This document shows positions 27,138-38,283 of a stretch of 64,000 nucleotides of DNA, piece by piece (position 1 is the stretch's first letter; every line of letters starts with the position of its first letter). The stretch is taken from assembly GCF_012927745.1 (NCBI RefSeq), contig NZ_JABBKX010000004.1, forward strand, positions 302,050 through 366,049. The letters are read 5' to 3'. The notes under the pieces were generated by a model. The model worked only from the letters and a program-made list of their open reading frames with translations. It searched no databases and had not been told where the DNA came from. The translations under genes were made by a program, and so were the position numbers. The stretch comes from Neoroseomonas marina (GTDB lineage: Bacteria > Pseudomonadota > Alphaproteobacteria > Acetobacterales > Acetobacteraceae).

Positions 27138-27788
27138 TCAGGGAATGGCAAGCGAAAGGAGGTGCGCCTGCAGCGCATGGCCGTCTGCGAACACCGCATC
27201 CGGCCGGGCGGCCGCGATCCCGCCATCATGCGACGCGTCGCCGAGGAGCACGGCGCGACATCCGGCGGCCCGCGCCGCCTGCATGTCGAGCGCCGTGTCG
27301 CCGACGTACCAGACCTCCGGCGAGGCGGGCACGCCGAGGGTCTCCAGCGCCATCAGGATCGGCGCCGCATCGGGCTTGTCGCGCACCGCATCGCCCGCGC
27401 CGACCAGCGCCGCGAAATGCGGCGCCCAGCCGAGATGCACCGCCTCGGCCCGCAACAGCGGGCCCTGCTTGTTGGACACGACGCCCTGCGGCGACACTCG
27501 CCCCGCGGCGAGGATCGCCGCCGCCGCGCCGGGCATGGGCGCCACGACCTCGAGATGCCGGGCCTTCACTTCTCCGTAGAAGATGTCCCGCGCGCGTTCC
27601 CAATCCGGGCCGAACAGCGGGGGGAACGATTCGCGCAGCGACTTGCGCACATTCGCCAGCACCTGCGCCCGGTCCCATTCGGGCAGGCCGAAGGCGCGGA
27701 AGGCGGCGTTGAGTCCCGCTTCGATCGCCGCCCACCCGTCGACGAGCGTGTTGTCCCAGTCCCACAGGATCGCGGCCGGACGGCTCAT
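27138..27788 (-). CDS. HAD-family phosphatase (phosphoglycolate phosphatase-like)
   Basis: The product (216 aa) has HAD motif I WDWDNTLVDG (nucleophile and acid/base Asp), motif II VVSNK, motif III Lys in DKPDAAP and motif IV VGDTALDM, with an alpha-helical cap as in Gph-like enzymes. ATG 27788 overlaps the upstream gene as ATGA, which decides the start over a longer frame. Substrate not determined. Confidence 0.87.
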   Translation of the reverse strand: MSRPAAILWDWDNTLVDGWAAIEAGLNAAFRAFGLPEWDRAQVLANVRKSLRESFPPLFGPDWERARDIFYGEVKARHLEVVAPMPGAAAAILAAGRVSPQGVVSNKQGPLLRAEAVHLGWAPHFAALVGAGDAVRDKPDAAPILMALETLGVPASPEVWYVGDTALDMQAARAAGCRAVLLGDASHDGGIAAARPDAVFADGHALQAHLLSLAIP

Positions 27789-28189
27789 CCCTGCAACTGC
27801 CCCATCAGCCCGAGCATGTCCCCCATCACCCACAGGTGCCGGATCCGGCCTTCCTCCAGCGTGAAGAAGCCGACGCCCTCCCAGGCGAGCTGCCGGCCAC
27901 TCGGCGGATGACCGAGGAAGGGTCCGGCGTCATGCGTTCCCGAGAAGCCGACCCGCGCGGCGACCTTCCCGCCATCGACGAGCAGGTCCCGGACGTCGCA
28001 GCGATAGACGGAAAACGCCTCCCGGACGCTGCGGACATAGGCCTCGAAGGTGTCGAGGCCGCGCATCACCTGCCCGAAAGTCCCCTGGAAGGCGACGTCC
28101 TCATGCATCAGCACGGGCAATTGCCCGAGGTCGCCCCTCTCCCAGAGGTCAGCGTAGAAGGCGCGGACGATCGCGGCGGGCGTGCTCAC
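27785..28189 (-). CDS. SnoaL-like/NTF2-fold polyketide-cyclase family protein
   Basis: The product (134 aa) has the NTF2-like pattern of the SnoaL ester-cyclase group: an N-terminal helix IVRAFYADLWERGD, FQGTFGQVMRGLDTFEAYV, a GPFLGHPPSGRQLAWEGVG segment and C-terminal EEGRIRHLWVMGD. Most members have unknown roles. GTG 28189 makes a GTGA joint with the aminotransferase and its stop an ATGA joint with the HAD gene, a tightly coupled trio. Confidence 0.82.
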   Translation of the reverse strand: MSTPAAIVRAFYADLWERGDLGQLPVLMHEDVAFQGTFGQVMRGLDTFEAYVRSVREAFSVYRCDVRDLLVDGGKVAARVGFSGTHDAGPFLGHPPSGRQLAWEGVGFFTLEEGRIRHLWVMGDMLGLMGQLQG

Positions 28190-29058
28190 GCGGCGTTCTT
28201 CAGCCCGCCCTTCACGTGCCGGGCAAAGATGTCGAAAAGCTGGCGCACCACCGGACCGACCTGACCATCGCCGACCGGGCGGCCGTCGATCTTCACGATC
28301 GGCTTCACGAAGGAGGTCGCGGAGGTCAGGAAGGCTTCCCGCGCCCGGCGCATCTCCTCGAGCGAGAAGGCCCGCGTCTCGAACGGAATGCCGGCCTGCC
28401 GCAGTTCGGCGATCAGCGCCGCGCGGGTGCAGCCGGGCAGGATCGCGTGGTCGAGGTGCCGCACGCGGATCGTGCCGTGCTCGTCCACGATCCAGAAGGA
28501 CGTCGCCGCCCCTTCGGTGACCATCTCGGTCGCGGGATCGTAGAGCACCGCCTCGATCGCCCCCTGCTCCTTCGCCGCCTGGCGGGCGAGGCAGTTGGGC
28601 AGCAGGTTCACGGTCTTGATGTCGCAGCGCGCCCAGCGCAGGTCGGGCTGCGTGATCGCCGCGGCCCCCCATCGATCGACCGCGGCCGGATAGGGCGGAA
28701 TGCGCTTGATCGTGACCACCAGCGCGGGCGGGACGGGCTTCGCCGGGAAGGCGTGTTCCCGCCGCGCGACGCCGCGCGTCACCTGCATGTAGAGCAGCCC
28801 TTCCGTCACGCGGTTCCGTCGCGCCACTTCCCGCAGCACCTGCCGCAGCGCGGCCCGGGCCATGGGCATCGGCAGCGCGATCTCGCGCAGCGAGCGCTCC
28901 AGGCGGTCGAGATGCAGGTCCTCGTCGACGAACCGGCCATCGTAGAGGTGCACCACCTCGTAGATGCCGTCACCGAACTGGTAGCCGCGATCCTCGATGT
29001 TCACCGCCGCCTCGGGCTGCGGCAGGTAGCGGCCGTTCACATAGGCGATGCGGGACAT
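28186..29058 (-). CDS. D-amino-acid aminotransferase (class IV)
   Basis: The product (290 aa) is a fold-type IV PLP enzyme: YVNGRYLP, EDRGYQFGDGIYEVV, the PLP Lys in DIKTVNLLPN (about residue 147) and the Glu in MVTEGAATSFW. This pattern is closest to D-alanine aminotransferase, which makes D-glutamate or D-alanine for the cell wall. ATG 29058 has an AAGGA site. It lies 10 bases after ntrX and is probably read with the ntr cluster, an arrangement common in alphaproteobacteria. Confidence 0.9.
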   Translation of the reverse strand: MSRIAYVNGRYLPQPEAAVNIEDRGYQFGDGIYEVVHLYDGRFVDEDLHLDRLERSLREIALPMPMARAALRQVLREVARRNRVTEGLLYMQVTRGVARREHAFPAKPVPPALVVTIKRIPPYPAAVDRWGAAAITQPDLRWARCDIKTVNLLPNCLARQAAKEQGAIEAVLYDPATEMVTEGAATSFWIVDEHGTIRVRHLDHAILPGCTRAALIAELRQAGIPFETRAFSLEEMRRAREAFLTSATSFVKPIVKIDGRPVGDGQVGPVVRQLFDIFARHVKGGLKNAA

Positions 29059-29068
29059 GCGTGGTCCT

Positions 29069-30487
29069 TCAGGCGTTGCCGACGGAACCCGGCGGGTTCG
29101 CCCGGTCCTCGGCCTGGACGCCGAGGAACTTGAGCTTGCGGTGCAGCGCGCTGCGCTCCATCCCCACGAAGTTCGCGGTGCGACTGATGTTGCCGCCGAA
29201 ACGCAGCAGCTGCGCCTCGAGATACTGCCGTTCGAACAGTTCCCGCGCCTCGCGCAGCGGCAGCGTCATGATCTCGCTCGACCTGTCGAGCTTCAGCACC
29301 GCCGGCGCCGCCGCGCCCACCTGCGGCGGGAGCATGTCGGGACGGATCGCTTCCTTGGCTTCGCCCGGCGCCATGATGAGCAGCCAGTCGATCAGGTTGC
29401 GCAGCTCGCGCACATTGCCCGGCCAGTCATAGGCCTGCATGGCCGCGAGCGCGTCCTCCGACAGTTCGCGCGACGGCATGCCCGTCGTCTCGGCCGAGCG
29501 TCTCATGAAGTGGCGCGCGAGCACCGGCACGTCCTCGCGCCGTTCGCGCAGCGCCGGCACGCGCAACGGCACGACGGCGAGCCGATAGAACAGATCCTCG
29601 CGGAACCGCCCGGCCGCGATCTCGCTCTGCAGGTCCCGGTTCGTGGTCGACAGCACGCGCACATCGACCTTCACCCGGGTGCCGCCGCCGATGCGCTCGA
29701 AACCCTGCTCCTGGAGCGCGCGCACGATCTTGCCCTGGGTCTCCAGGGGCATGTCCGCGATCTCGTCGAGCAGCAGCGTCCCGCCATGCGCGCGTTCCAG
29801 CACGCCCGCGCGTCGCGGCTGGGCGAGCGGATCGGGGCCGGCCTCGACGCCGAACAGCTCCTCCTCGAAGCGGGCCGGATTGAGCGTCGCGCAGTTGAGG
29901 ACGAGGAACGGCCCATCGGCTCGGCGCGAGCGGGCATGGATCATGCGCGCGGCGACTTCCTTGCCGGCGCCGGCAGGTCCCGTGATCAGCACGCGCGACC
30001 CGGTCGGCGCGACCTTCTCGATCGCGCCGCGCAGTTGCCCGAGCGGCGAGGAGGCCCCGACCAGTTCGGTCTCGGGGCCCGCGCGCAGGCGCAGCTCGCT
30101 GTTCTCGCGCTTCAGCCGCGCCGCTTCCAGCGCGCGCGCGACGATCAGCAGCAGCCGGTCGGACTTGAACGGCTTCTCGATGAAGTCGTAGGCGCCTTCC
30201 TGGATCGCCTGGACCGCGGTCTCGATCGTGCCGTGGCCCGAGATCATCACCACCGGCACCTGCGGTTCCTCGACATGCAGCGCCTGGAGGATACCGAGGC
30301 CGTCGAGGCGGGAGTTCTGCAGCCAGATGTCGAGGATGACGAGCGACGGCCGCCGCTGCCGGAACGCCGCGATGGCGGTATCCGAGTTGTGCGCCTGGCG
30401 CGTCTCATAGCCCTCGTCCGAGAGGATGCCCTCGATCAGCGCCCGGATGTCCGGCTCGTCGTCGACGATCAGGATCTCATGCGCCAT
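29069..30487 (-). CDS. ntrX: Response regulator NtrX
   Basis: The product (472 aa) has a receiver domain (EILIVDDEPDIR, phosphoacceptor in LVILDIWLQ), an AAA+ domain (Walker A GPAGAGKEV, Walker B GGTLLLDEIADMP) and a Fis-type helix-turn-helix at the end (ISRTANFVGMERSALHRKL). The sigma54-contact GAFTGA motif is absent; the region reads VEAGPDPLAQP, typical of alphaproteobacterial NtrX. It works with NtrY in nitrogen, redox and envelope control. ATG 30487 has a GAAGG site and overlaps ntrY by 11 bases. Confidence 0.95.
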   Translation of the reverse strand: MAHEILIVDDEPDIRALIEGILSDEGYETRQAHNSDTAIAAFRQRRPSLVILDIWLQNSRLDGLGILQALHVEEPQVPVVMISGHGTIETAVQAIQEGAYDFIEKPFKSDRLLLIVARALEAARLKRENSELRLRAGPETELVGASSPLGQLRGAIEKVAPTGSRVLITGPAGAGKEVAARMIHARSRRADGPFLVLNCATLNPARFEEELFGVEAGPDPLAQPRRAGVLERAHGGTLLLDEIADMPLETQGKIVRALQEQGFERIGGGTRVKVDVRVLSTTNRDLQSEIAAGRFREDLFYRLAVVPLRVPALRERREDVPVLARHFMRRSAETTGMPSRELSEDALAAMQAYDWPGNVRELRNLIDWLLIMAPGEAKEAIRPDMLPPQVGAAAPAVLKLDRSSEIMTLPLREARELFERQYLEAQLLRFGGNISRTANFVGMERSALHRKLKFLGVQAEDRANPPGSVGNA

Positions 30488-32795
30488 GCGCAACCTTCGC
30501 TCCCTCGGCGGTCCCGGTCGATTCCGACGCGCCCTCGCCGGCCTCCCGAACCGGCAGGATCAGGGTGACACGCGCGCCGGGGCCGTCTTCACGGTCCTCC
30601 AGCACCAGCCGCCCCCCATGGTCCTCCATGATCTTCTTCACGATGGCAAGGCCAAGCCCCGTGCCCTTTGGCTTATGAGTGACATAGGGCTCGGTCAGCC
30701 GGTCCCGGTCCTCCTCCGTCGGCAGCCCGACTCCGTCATCGGTGACGGTGATGGTGACATGATCCGGGGTGGCGTCGATGGCCGCCTCGATCCGCCCGGC
30801 CCCCTCGCCCGCCCGCATCGCGACCGCGTCGGCGGCGTTCTGGAGCAGGTTGGTCAGCGCCTGGCCGATCAGCCGGCGGTCGCAGGGCACCCGCGGCGCC
30901 GGGTCGGCGAAGCGGGTCACGTACGCGATCTCCGGATGCGCATCGCGCTGCAGGACCAGCGCCTCACGCAGCAGCTGGTTCACATCCTCCGGGCGGATCA
31001 CCGGCTGCGGCATGCGGGCGAAGGCCGAGAACTCGTCCACCATCCGGCCGATGTCGCCGACCTGGCGGACGATGGTGTCGGTGCATTGACGGAAGGTGTC
31101 GGGATCGTCCTGGATCTGCTTGAGGTACCGGCGCTTCAGCCGCTCCGCGCTCAGCTGGATCGGCGTGAGCGGATTCTTGATCTCGTGCGCGATGCGCCGC
31201 GCCACATCGGCCCAGGCCGCCTTGCGCTGGGCGGACAACAATTCCGTGATGTCGTCGAAGGTCAGCACGTAGCCCTCGACGCGGCCGCCCTGCATCTCGG
31301 CGCCGAGCCGCGCGATGAGGGTACGGCGCGCGGAGGGCGGGCCGGTGCGGATTTCATTGGTCTGCGGGCGATCGGGCTGGGCGCGCGCCGCCTCGATCAG
31401 GGGCGCGAACTCCGGCGCGACGCCGGCCAGCGGCAGCCCGATCGCGGCGTCGAGATCGACCCCGAGCAGACCCGAAGCCGAGCGGTTCGGCAGGTTGACC
31501 CGCCCTTCCGCATCGAGGCCGATCACCCCCGCGGTGACGCCCGACAGCACGGTCTCCGTGAAGCGCCGGCGCTCGTCGATCTGGCGGTACGCTTCCATGA
31601 GCTCCGAACGCTGGGCCGAGAGCTGGCTCGTCATGCGGTTGAAGGCGCGCGACAGGCTCGCGACCTCGTCGTCCGCCTTGCCCTCGTGCACGCGGGTCGA
31701 GAGGTCGCCGGTCCGCACGCGCTCGGCCGCCGTGATCAGCCGGGAGATCGGCCGTGCGATCCGGTTGGCGATCAGCAGCCCGAGCAACACCGCACCGAGC
31801 AGCACGAGCAGCGTCGCGATGGCGAAGATCACGACGAAGGTGATCTGCAGATCGCCGCGATTGCGGTCGAGCCTGTCGTATTCCTGGAAGGCGAGCTCGG
31901 TCTTGCGCATGTGCTCGAGCACGCCGGGGTCGACCGGGCGGCTGATCACCAGCAGCAGGCCGGGCGGGATGTTCAGCTGCACCATCGCCCGGACGCGGCC
32001 TTCGCCGCCTTCGCCGGGCATGACGACGACCTCGCCGGCGCGCGCCTGCTCAAGGGCCCAGGAGGGCGGGGCATCCACGACCGATCCGGTGGTCAGTCCC
32101 GCCGACGCCACGACCTGGCCCAGCGTCGGTTCCACCACCAGGGATTCGGTCAGCCCGCGGATGGCCGTATGGGTCGCGAGCAGCCGCGCGAAGGCCAGCC
32201 CGTTGTCGGGCAGCAGCACCGGCGCCGCGCGGTTGAGGTCGTTCGCGATGGCCAGGATGTCGGCCCGGATGGTGTTGCGGTGCTCCTCGAGATAGGCGCG
32301 GGAGGCGACCAGCGAGGCCTCCAGCGTGTCCCGCACCCGGTCGCTGAACCAGGCCTGGATGCCGAGGTTGAAGAACACCGCGGCGAAGCCGGCCACCAGG
32401 ATCGAGGGTCCGACCGCGACGACGCCGAACAGCAGCACCAGCCGCACATGCAGGCGGGACCCTGCGGACCCTTCCCGCCGTTCCGCCCACATCCGCACGA
32501 AGCGTGCGATGACCGAGGCCGCGAGCAGCAGCAGCACCACCAGGTTCGCCAGCACGATGCCGACGACCTGCCCCGGGCTGGTCGGCCCGAGCGGGGTACC
32601 GCCCGACAGCAGCGCAAAGGTCGCGATACCCAGGCCGAGGGCGACCAGCGCCAGCGCGATCGTCGCCGCGCCCCCCAGAAGCGCATCGGTGATGCGACGC
32701 GTCAGCTTGCGGGGAGCCGGCGCCTGGCCGGACACCTCGGCCGGCGGGGAAGCCACGCGGCGGGGGCCGCCGCTCCGGCGGAACAGGCCCGCCAT
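30477..32795 (-). CDS. ntrY: Membrane sensor histidine kinase NtrY
   Basis: The product (772 aa) has three N-terminal membrane segments (about 40-120), a periplasmic domain, another segment near 325-345, a HAMP domain (IANRIARPISRLITAAERVRTGD), a PAS domain and a kinase core with His in RIAHEIKNPLTPIQ and G boxes DDGVGLPTEE and KGTGLGLA. It phosphorylates NtrX. The gene lies between ntrC (19-base gap) and ntrX (overlap) as in related genomes. Confidence 0.95.
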   Translation of the reverse strand: MAGLFRRSGGPRRVASPPAEVSGQAPAPRKLTRRITDALLGGAATIALALVALGLGIATFALLSGGTPLGPTSPGQVVGIVLANLVVLLLLAASVIARFVRMWAERREGSAGSRLHVRLVLLFGVVAVGPSILVAGFAAVFFNLGIQAWFSDRVRDTLEASLVASRAYLEEHRNTIRADILAIANDLNRAAPVLLPDNGLAFARLLATHTAIRGLTESLVVEPTLGQVVASAGLTTGSVVDAPPSWALEQARAGEVVVMPGEGGEGRVRAMVQLNIPPGLLLVISRPVDPGVLEHMRKTELAFQEYDRLDRNRGDLQITFVVIFAIATLLVLLGAVLLGLLIANRIARPISRLITAAERVRTGDLSTRVHEGKADDEVASLSRAFNRMTSQLSAQRSELMEAYRQIDERRRFTETVLSGVTAGVIGLDAEGRVNLPNRSASGLLGVDLDAAIGLPLAGVAPEFAPLIEAARAQPDRPQTNEIRTGPPSARRTLIARLGAEMQGGRVEGYVLTFDDITELLSAQRKAAWADVARRIAHEIKNPLTPIQLSAERLKRRYLKQIQDDPDTFRQCTDTIVRQVGDIGRMVDEFSAFARMPQPVIRPEDVNQLLREALVLQRDAHPEIAYVTRFADPAPRVPCDRRLIGQALTNLLQNAADAVAMRAGEGAGRIEAAIDATPDHVTITVTDDGVGLPTEEDRDRLTEPYVTHKPKGTGLGLAIVKKIMEDHGGRLVLEDREDGPGARVTLILPVREAGEGASESTGTAEGAKVAHGA

Positions 32796-32814
32796 GTCAG
32801 GGCCTGCGCATCGG

Positions 32815-34253
<1,439 letters not shown>

Positions 34254-34257
<4 letters not shown>

Positions 34258-35393
34258 TGCGCAGTCCCAGAGATTCCCGGCGGAGGCGTCGGCATGGACA
34301 GCCGGAAGACGGTCCGCCCGGGACGGCTGTCGCATTCGATCAGCCCGCCCTGGTCCGCGACCAGCTTCGCGACGAGAGCGAGGCCGAGCCCCTGACCCCC
34401 CCGCTTCGTGCTGACGAAGGGTTCAAAAAGCGTGCCGCGAACTTCCTCCGCGATTCCAGGGCCGTTGTCCCGCACGCTGATCTGCAGCGGGAGGTGCACA
34501 CGGTCCGAAGATCCAGGCACGGCGATGCGCACGCCGTGGTGGTAGGCCGTGGTCAGGACGATTTCCCCGCCCACGGGATCGACAGCCTCTGCCGCATTCT
34601 TCACCAGATTGAGCAAAATCTGCACAAGCAGGTCCCGATTGCCCCAGACCGGCGGCAGGGACGGGTCGTATTCCTCGATCACCCGCAGATGCGCGGCGAA
34701 GCCGCTCTCGGCGATCCGCTTCACGTGGTCGAGGACGCGATGGATGTTCACCGGGCCGAGTTCGACCGGCCGTTCGGAGAACATGTCGAAGCGGTCCACG
34801 AGGCCCCGGATGCGGTCGACCTCGTCCTGGATCAGCTGGCAGAGCTCGCGGTCGCCCTCCGAGGCGGCACTCTGTTCGATCAGCTGCGCCGCGCCGCGAA
34901 TGCCGGACAGCGGGTTCTTCACCTCATGCGCCAGCATCGCCGCCATGGCCGAGGCGCCGCGCGCCGCACCGCGGAAGTTCAGCTGCCGGTCCAGCATCTG
35001 CGCCGTCGACCCGTCCTGCAGCGTCAGGACCACGGCGCCCGGCATCTCGGGCAAGGGCGCCGCGTGGACCGAGACGCCGCGCCGGGACAGGCGCGGGCTT
35101 TCCAAGGTCAGGTCGTGGTCTGACACCCGCGCATCGACGTAGCGGACCTGCGCGATCACCGCGAAGAGCCGGCTGTCCTCCGGCAGCAGATCGGTCAGCC
35201 GCAACTGCGCGAGCGAGGCCGCCGAGGTCTGGAAGAACTGCTCCGCCGCCGCATTGACCGAGACGAAGCGGTTGTCGCCATCGAGCACGACGACCGGCAC
35301 CGCGATGGCCGACAGCACGGCGCCGGGCTCGGGGCCGTTGCGTCCGGGCCGGGCCGCGACCGCCGTCACGCGGCGGAGCAGCCCGCCCTTCAT
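34254..35393 (-). CDS. ntrB: Nitrogen sensor kinase NtrB
   Basis: The product (379 aa) is a soluble kinase: an N-terminal PAS domain ([25 protein letters not shown]), the phospho-acceptor His in [17 protein letters not shown], and an ATPase domain with [19 protein letters not shown] and GGQGLGLAL. It phosphorylates NtrC and normally answers to PII. ATG 35393 overlaps the dusB stop as ATGA, which sets the start. Confidence 0.96.
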
Positions 35394-36490
35394 GCCGCGA
35401 TCCGGTCCTCGCCGGCCTCCCGGAAGGCGTCGCGCACCGCTTCGACGCCGCGTTCGATGAGCGGGTCGTAGAAGGCATGGACCAGTTCGCGCACCGCCTC
35501 GGGCGTATCGCAGCGGTTCACCTGCACGCGGAACTCGGCGGAGCCGGGCAGGCCCTTGGAGTACCAGGCGACATGCTTGCGCGCGAGCCGCACGCCGGGG
35601 TCGCGCCCGTGATGCGTCAGCATGTCCTCGTAATGTTCGAGGAGGATGCGCTTCTGCTCCACGAGCACGGGCTCGGCCGCGTCGCCTCCGGTGAGGCGCC
35701 GCGCGATGGTGGCGGGAAACCAGGGACGGCCGTAGCAACCGCGGCCGATCATCACGCCGTCGGCGCCCGACCGGCGCAGCGCCTCCTCGGCATTCTCCAC
35801 CGTGACGATGTCGCCATTGGCGATGACCGGGATGGAGACGGCGTCCTTCACCCCGCGGATGAAGTCCCAGTCCGCGACGCCGGTGTAGAACATCTGCCGG
35901 GTGCGGCCGTGCACCGTGACCAGGCGGATCCCGCATTCCTCGGCGATCCGCGCCAGGCGCGGCGCGTTGAGGCTGTTGTGGTCCCAGCCCATGCGCATCT
36001 TCAGCGTCACCGGCACGGACACGGCCTTCACCGTCGCTTCCAGGATGCGCGCGGCGGCGATCTCGTCGCGCATCAGCGCCGAGCCGGCGCTCTGCCCGAC
36101 CGCGACCTTCTTCACCGGGCAGCCGAAATTGATGTCGACGATGGCCGCGCCGCGATCGACGACGAGGCGGGCGGCCTCGGCCATGGTCTGCGGATCGCAG
36201 CCGGCGAGCTGCACCGAAGCCGGGCCGCCGAAGCCGTCCACCTCGGCCATCTTCAGCGTCTGGCGGTTCTCCCGGACCATGGCCTGGGAGGCGATCATCT
36301 CGCTGACCACCATCGGGGCGCCGAGGGCGCGGGCGAGCCGCCGGTAGGGCAGGTCCGTCACACCCGACATCGGTGCCAGGATCACAGGCGTCTCGATCCG
36401 GACGGCGCCGAGCTCGATCGGCGCGACCCTCGGCCCGGCGCCCCCGTCGCCCGGCCGGGGCGTCGTGCCGCTGTCGAATGCATTGCTCAT
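35390..36490 (-). CDS. dusB: tRNA-dihydrouridine synthase DusB
   Basis: The product (366 aa) is an FMN-dependent TIM barrel: [15 protein letters not shown], the [10 protein letters not shown] loop with the catalytic Cys, [19 protein letters not shown] and [14 protein letters not shown]. It reduces uridines in the tRNA D-loop. Its position just before ntrB is the standard alphaproteobacterial nifR3-ntrB-ntrC order. ATG 36490 begins the ntr transcript. Confidence 0.96.
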   Translation of the reverse strand: MSNAFDSGTTPRPGDGGAGPRVAPIELGAVRIETPVILAPMSGVTDLPYRRLARALGAPMVVSEMIASQAMVRENRQTLKMAEVDGFGGPASVQLAGCDPQTMAEAARLVVDRGAAIVDINFGCPVKKVAVGQSAGSALMRDEIAAARILEATVKAVSVPVTLKMRMGWDHNSLNAPRLARIAEECGIRLVTVHGRTRQMFYTGVADWDFIRGVKDAVSIPVIANGDIVTVENAEEALRRSGADGVMIGRGCYGRPWFPATIARRLTGGDAAEPVLVEQKRILLEHYEDMLTHHGRDPGVRLARKHVAWYSKGLPGSAEFRVQVNRCDTPEAVRELVHAFYDPLIERGVEAVRDAFREAGEDRIAA

Positions 36491-36639
36491 GATTTAGGCA
36501 GACTACCCCGGTTGAGCCGCGCCCGCAACGCGGCATGATGCATATGGGTGCAGCCGGACGGTTGGCGAGCCCTCGGGCCACCGGGTGGCGTCCCCGCGCG
36601 GCGCCGCCTTAGCATGGCGCGAGGCCCCGGGGAGGATCC

Positions 36640-38244
36640 GTGACGCCAGCGCCCAGCACCATCGGCGACGCCTTCGCGGCGGCGGTCGCGGCGCATGGCG
36701 CCCGCCCCTTCCTCGCCGTGCCGGCCGATCCGGCCCGCGACTACCTGCCCGATGGCGTCGAGATCACCTACGCCGACGCCGGCGCGGCGGTCACGCGCCT
36801 CGCCGCCGCCTATGCCGCCGCCGGCTTCGGCCCGGGCCATCGCGTCGCGACCCTGCTCGAGAACCGCCCCGAGGCGGTGTTGCACCGCCTGGCGCTGAAC
36901 GGCCTCGGTGCCTGCGTCGTGCCGATCAACCCCGAATACCGTCCCGCCGAGATCGCCTACCTGGTCGACCACAGCCGCCCCGAGCTGCTGGTTGTGCTGT
37001 CGGCGCGGGAGCAGCGTGTCCGCGATGCGATCGCCGGCTGCGGCCACCGGCCTCCCCTCCTGACGGCCGAGGCGTTCCCGCACGGGCTCCCCTCGCCCGC
37101 TCGTGCGGCCTCGACCGACCCGATCTGGCCGGAGACGCCCTCGAGCATCCTCTACACCTCGGGCACCACAGGCCGGCCCAAGGGCTGCGTGCTGTCGCAC
37201 GGCTACGAACTCGCCTCGGGCGCGCGCTACGCCGACCTCGGCGGCATCGCGACGCTGCGCCCCGCGTCCGAGCGCATCTACAACCCGCTGCCGCTCTATC
37301 ACGTGAATGCCGGCGTGCTGTCGCTGATGGGCGCGATCCTCACCGGCAACTGCCAGGTTCAGCCCGAACGCTTCCATCCCCGCCGCTGGTGGCGCGAGGT
37401 CGCGGCGACCCGCGCGACCATCGTCCACTACCTCGGCGTCGTCGCCGCCATGCTGATGAACGAACCGCCAGGCGAGGAGCCGCTGGCCGCCGGCGTGCGC
37501 TGCGGCATCGGCGCCGGCATCGAGCCCACCCTGCACGCCGCCTTCGAGGCCCGCTTCGGTTTCCCGATGATCGAGATCTGGGGCATGACCGAGATGGTCC
37601 GCATCACCGCCGCCAGCGCCGAGCCGCGCCAGGTCGGCACCCGCGCCTTCGGCCGCGCCTTTCCGGGCCTCGAGATCCGCGTCGCCGGCGATGACGGGGC
37701 GGAACGGCCCGACGGCACGCCGGGCGAGATGCTGATCCGCCATTCCGCCGCGACGCCGCGGCGGGACTTCTTCTCGGGCTATCTGGACGATCCCGAGGCG
37801 ACCGAGGCCGCCTGGCGCGGCGGCTGGTTCCACACCGGCGACGTGGTCCGCCGCAGCCCCGACGGCATGGTTCATTTCGTCGATCGCCGGAAGAACATCA
37901 TCCGTCGCTCCGGCGAGAACATCGCCGCCGCCGAAGTGGAAGCGGTGCTGCTCGCGCATCCCGAGGTGACGCAGGCCGCCGTGATGGCCGTGCCGGACGA
38001 ACTGCGCGAGGAAGAAGTCCTCGCCTGCGTCGTCCTCGCCAGCGACGTGCCGGCCCAGGCGCTGTTCGCGCACTGCAACGGACATCTCGCCTACTACAAG
38101 GCGCCCGGCTGGCTGCTGGTGGTCGACAGCCTGCCCACCACCGCGACGCAGAAGATCCAGAAGCACGCGATCTTCCCGGGCCTCGCCGATCCGCGCACGG
38201 CACCTGGCATCGTCGACCTGCGGGCGCTGAAGCGGCGCGGCTGA
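36640..38244 (+). CDS. AMP-dependent acyl-CoA synthetase/ligase
   Basis: The product (534 aa) is an ANL-superfamily ligase: A3 motif ILYTSGTTGRPKGCV (about residues 170-184), EIWGMTEM, the GWFHTGDV hinge region and the C-terminal catalytic Lys area KIQKHAIF (about 506). Overall similarity is to CaiC-like crotonobetaine/carnitine-CoA ligases, but substrate is uncertain. GTG 36640 is well supported by GGGGAGG just upstream. It is divergent from dusB and 39 bases before ispDF. Confidence 0.88.
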   Translation: MTPAPSTIGDAFAAAVAAHGARPFLAVPADPARDYLPDGVEITYADAGAAVTRLAAAYAAAGFGPGHRVATLLENRPEAVLHRLALNGLGACVVPINPEYRPAEIAYLVDHSRPELLVVLSAREQRVRDAIAGCGHRPPLLTAEAFPHGLPSPARAASTDPIWPETPSSILYTSGTTGRPKGCVLSHGYELASGARYADLGGIATLRPASERIYNPLPLYHVNAGVLSLMGAILTGNCQVQPERFHPRRWWREVAATRATIVHYLGVVAAMLMNEPPGEEPLAAGVRCGIGAGIEPTLHAAFEARFGFPMIEIWGMTEMVRITAASAEPRQVGTRAFGRAFPGLEIRVAGDDGAERPDGTPGEMLIRHSAATPRRDFFSGYLDDPEATEAAWRGGWFHTGDVVRRSPDGMVHFVDRRKNIIRRSGENIAAAEVEAVLLAHPEVTQAAVMAVPDELREEEVLACVVLASDVPAQALFAHCNGHLAYYKAPGWLLVVDSLPTTATQKIQKHAIFPGLADPRTAPGIVDLRALKRRG

Positions 38245-38283
38245 GCCCTCGCCCCGCCGCGCGTGGCGGGATAGAAGCGCGGC

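Noticed and set aside
29069..30487. Damaged NtrC-type activator because GAFTGA is missing
   Set aside because: Loss of GAFTGA is normal for alphaproteobacterial NtrX, so it is not a defect.
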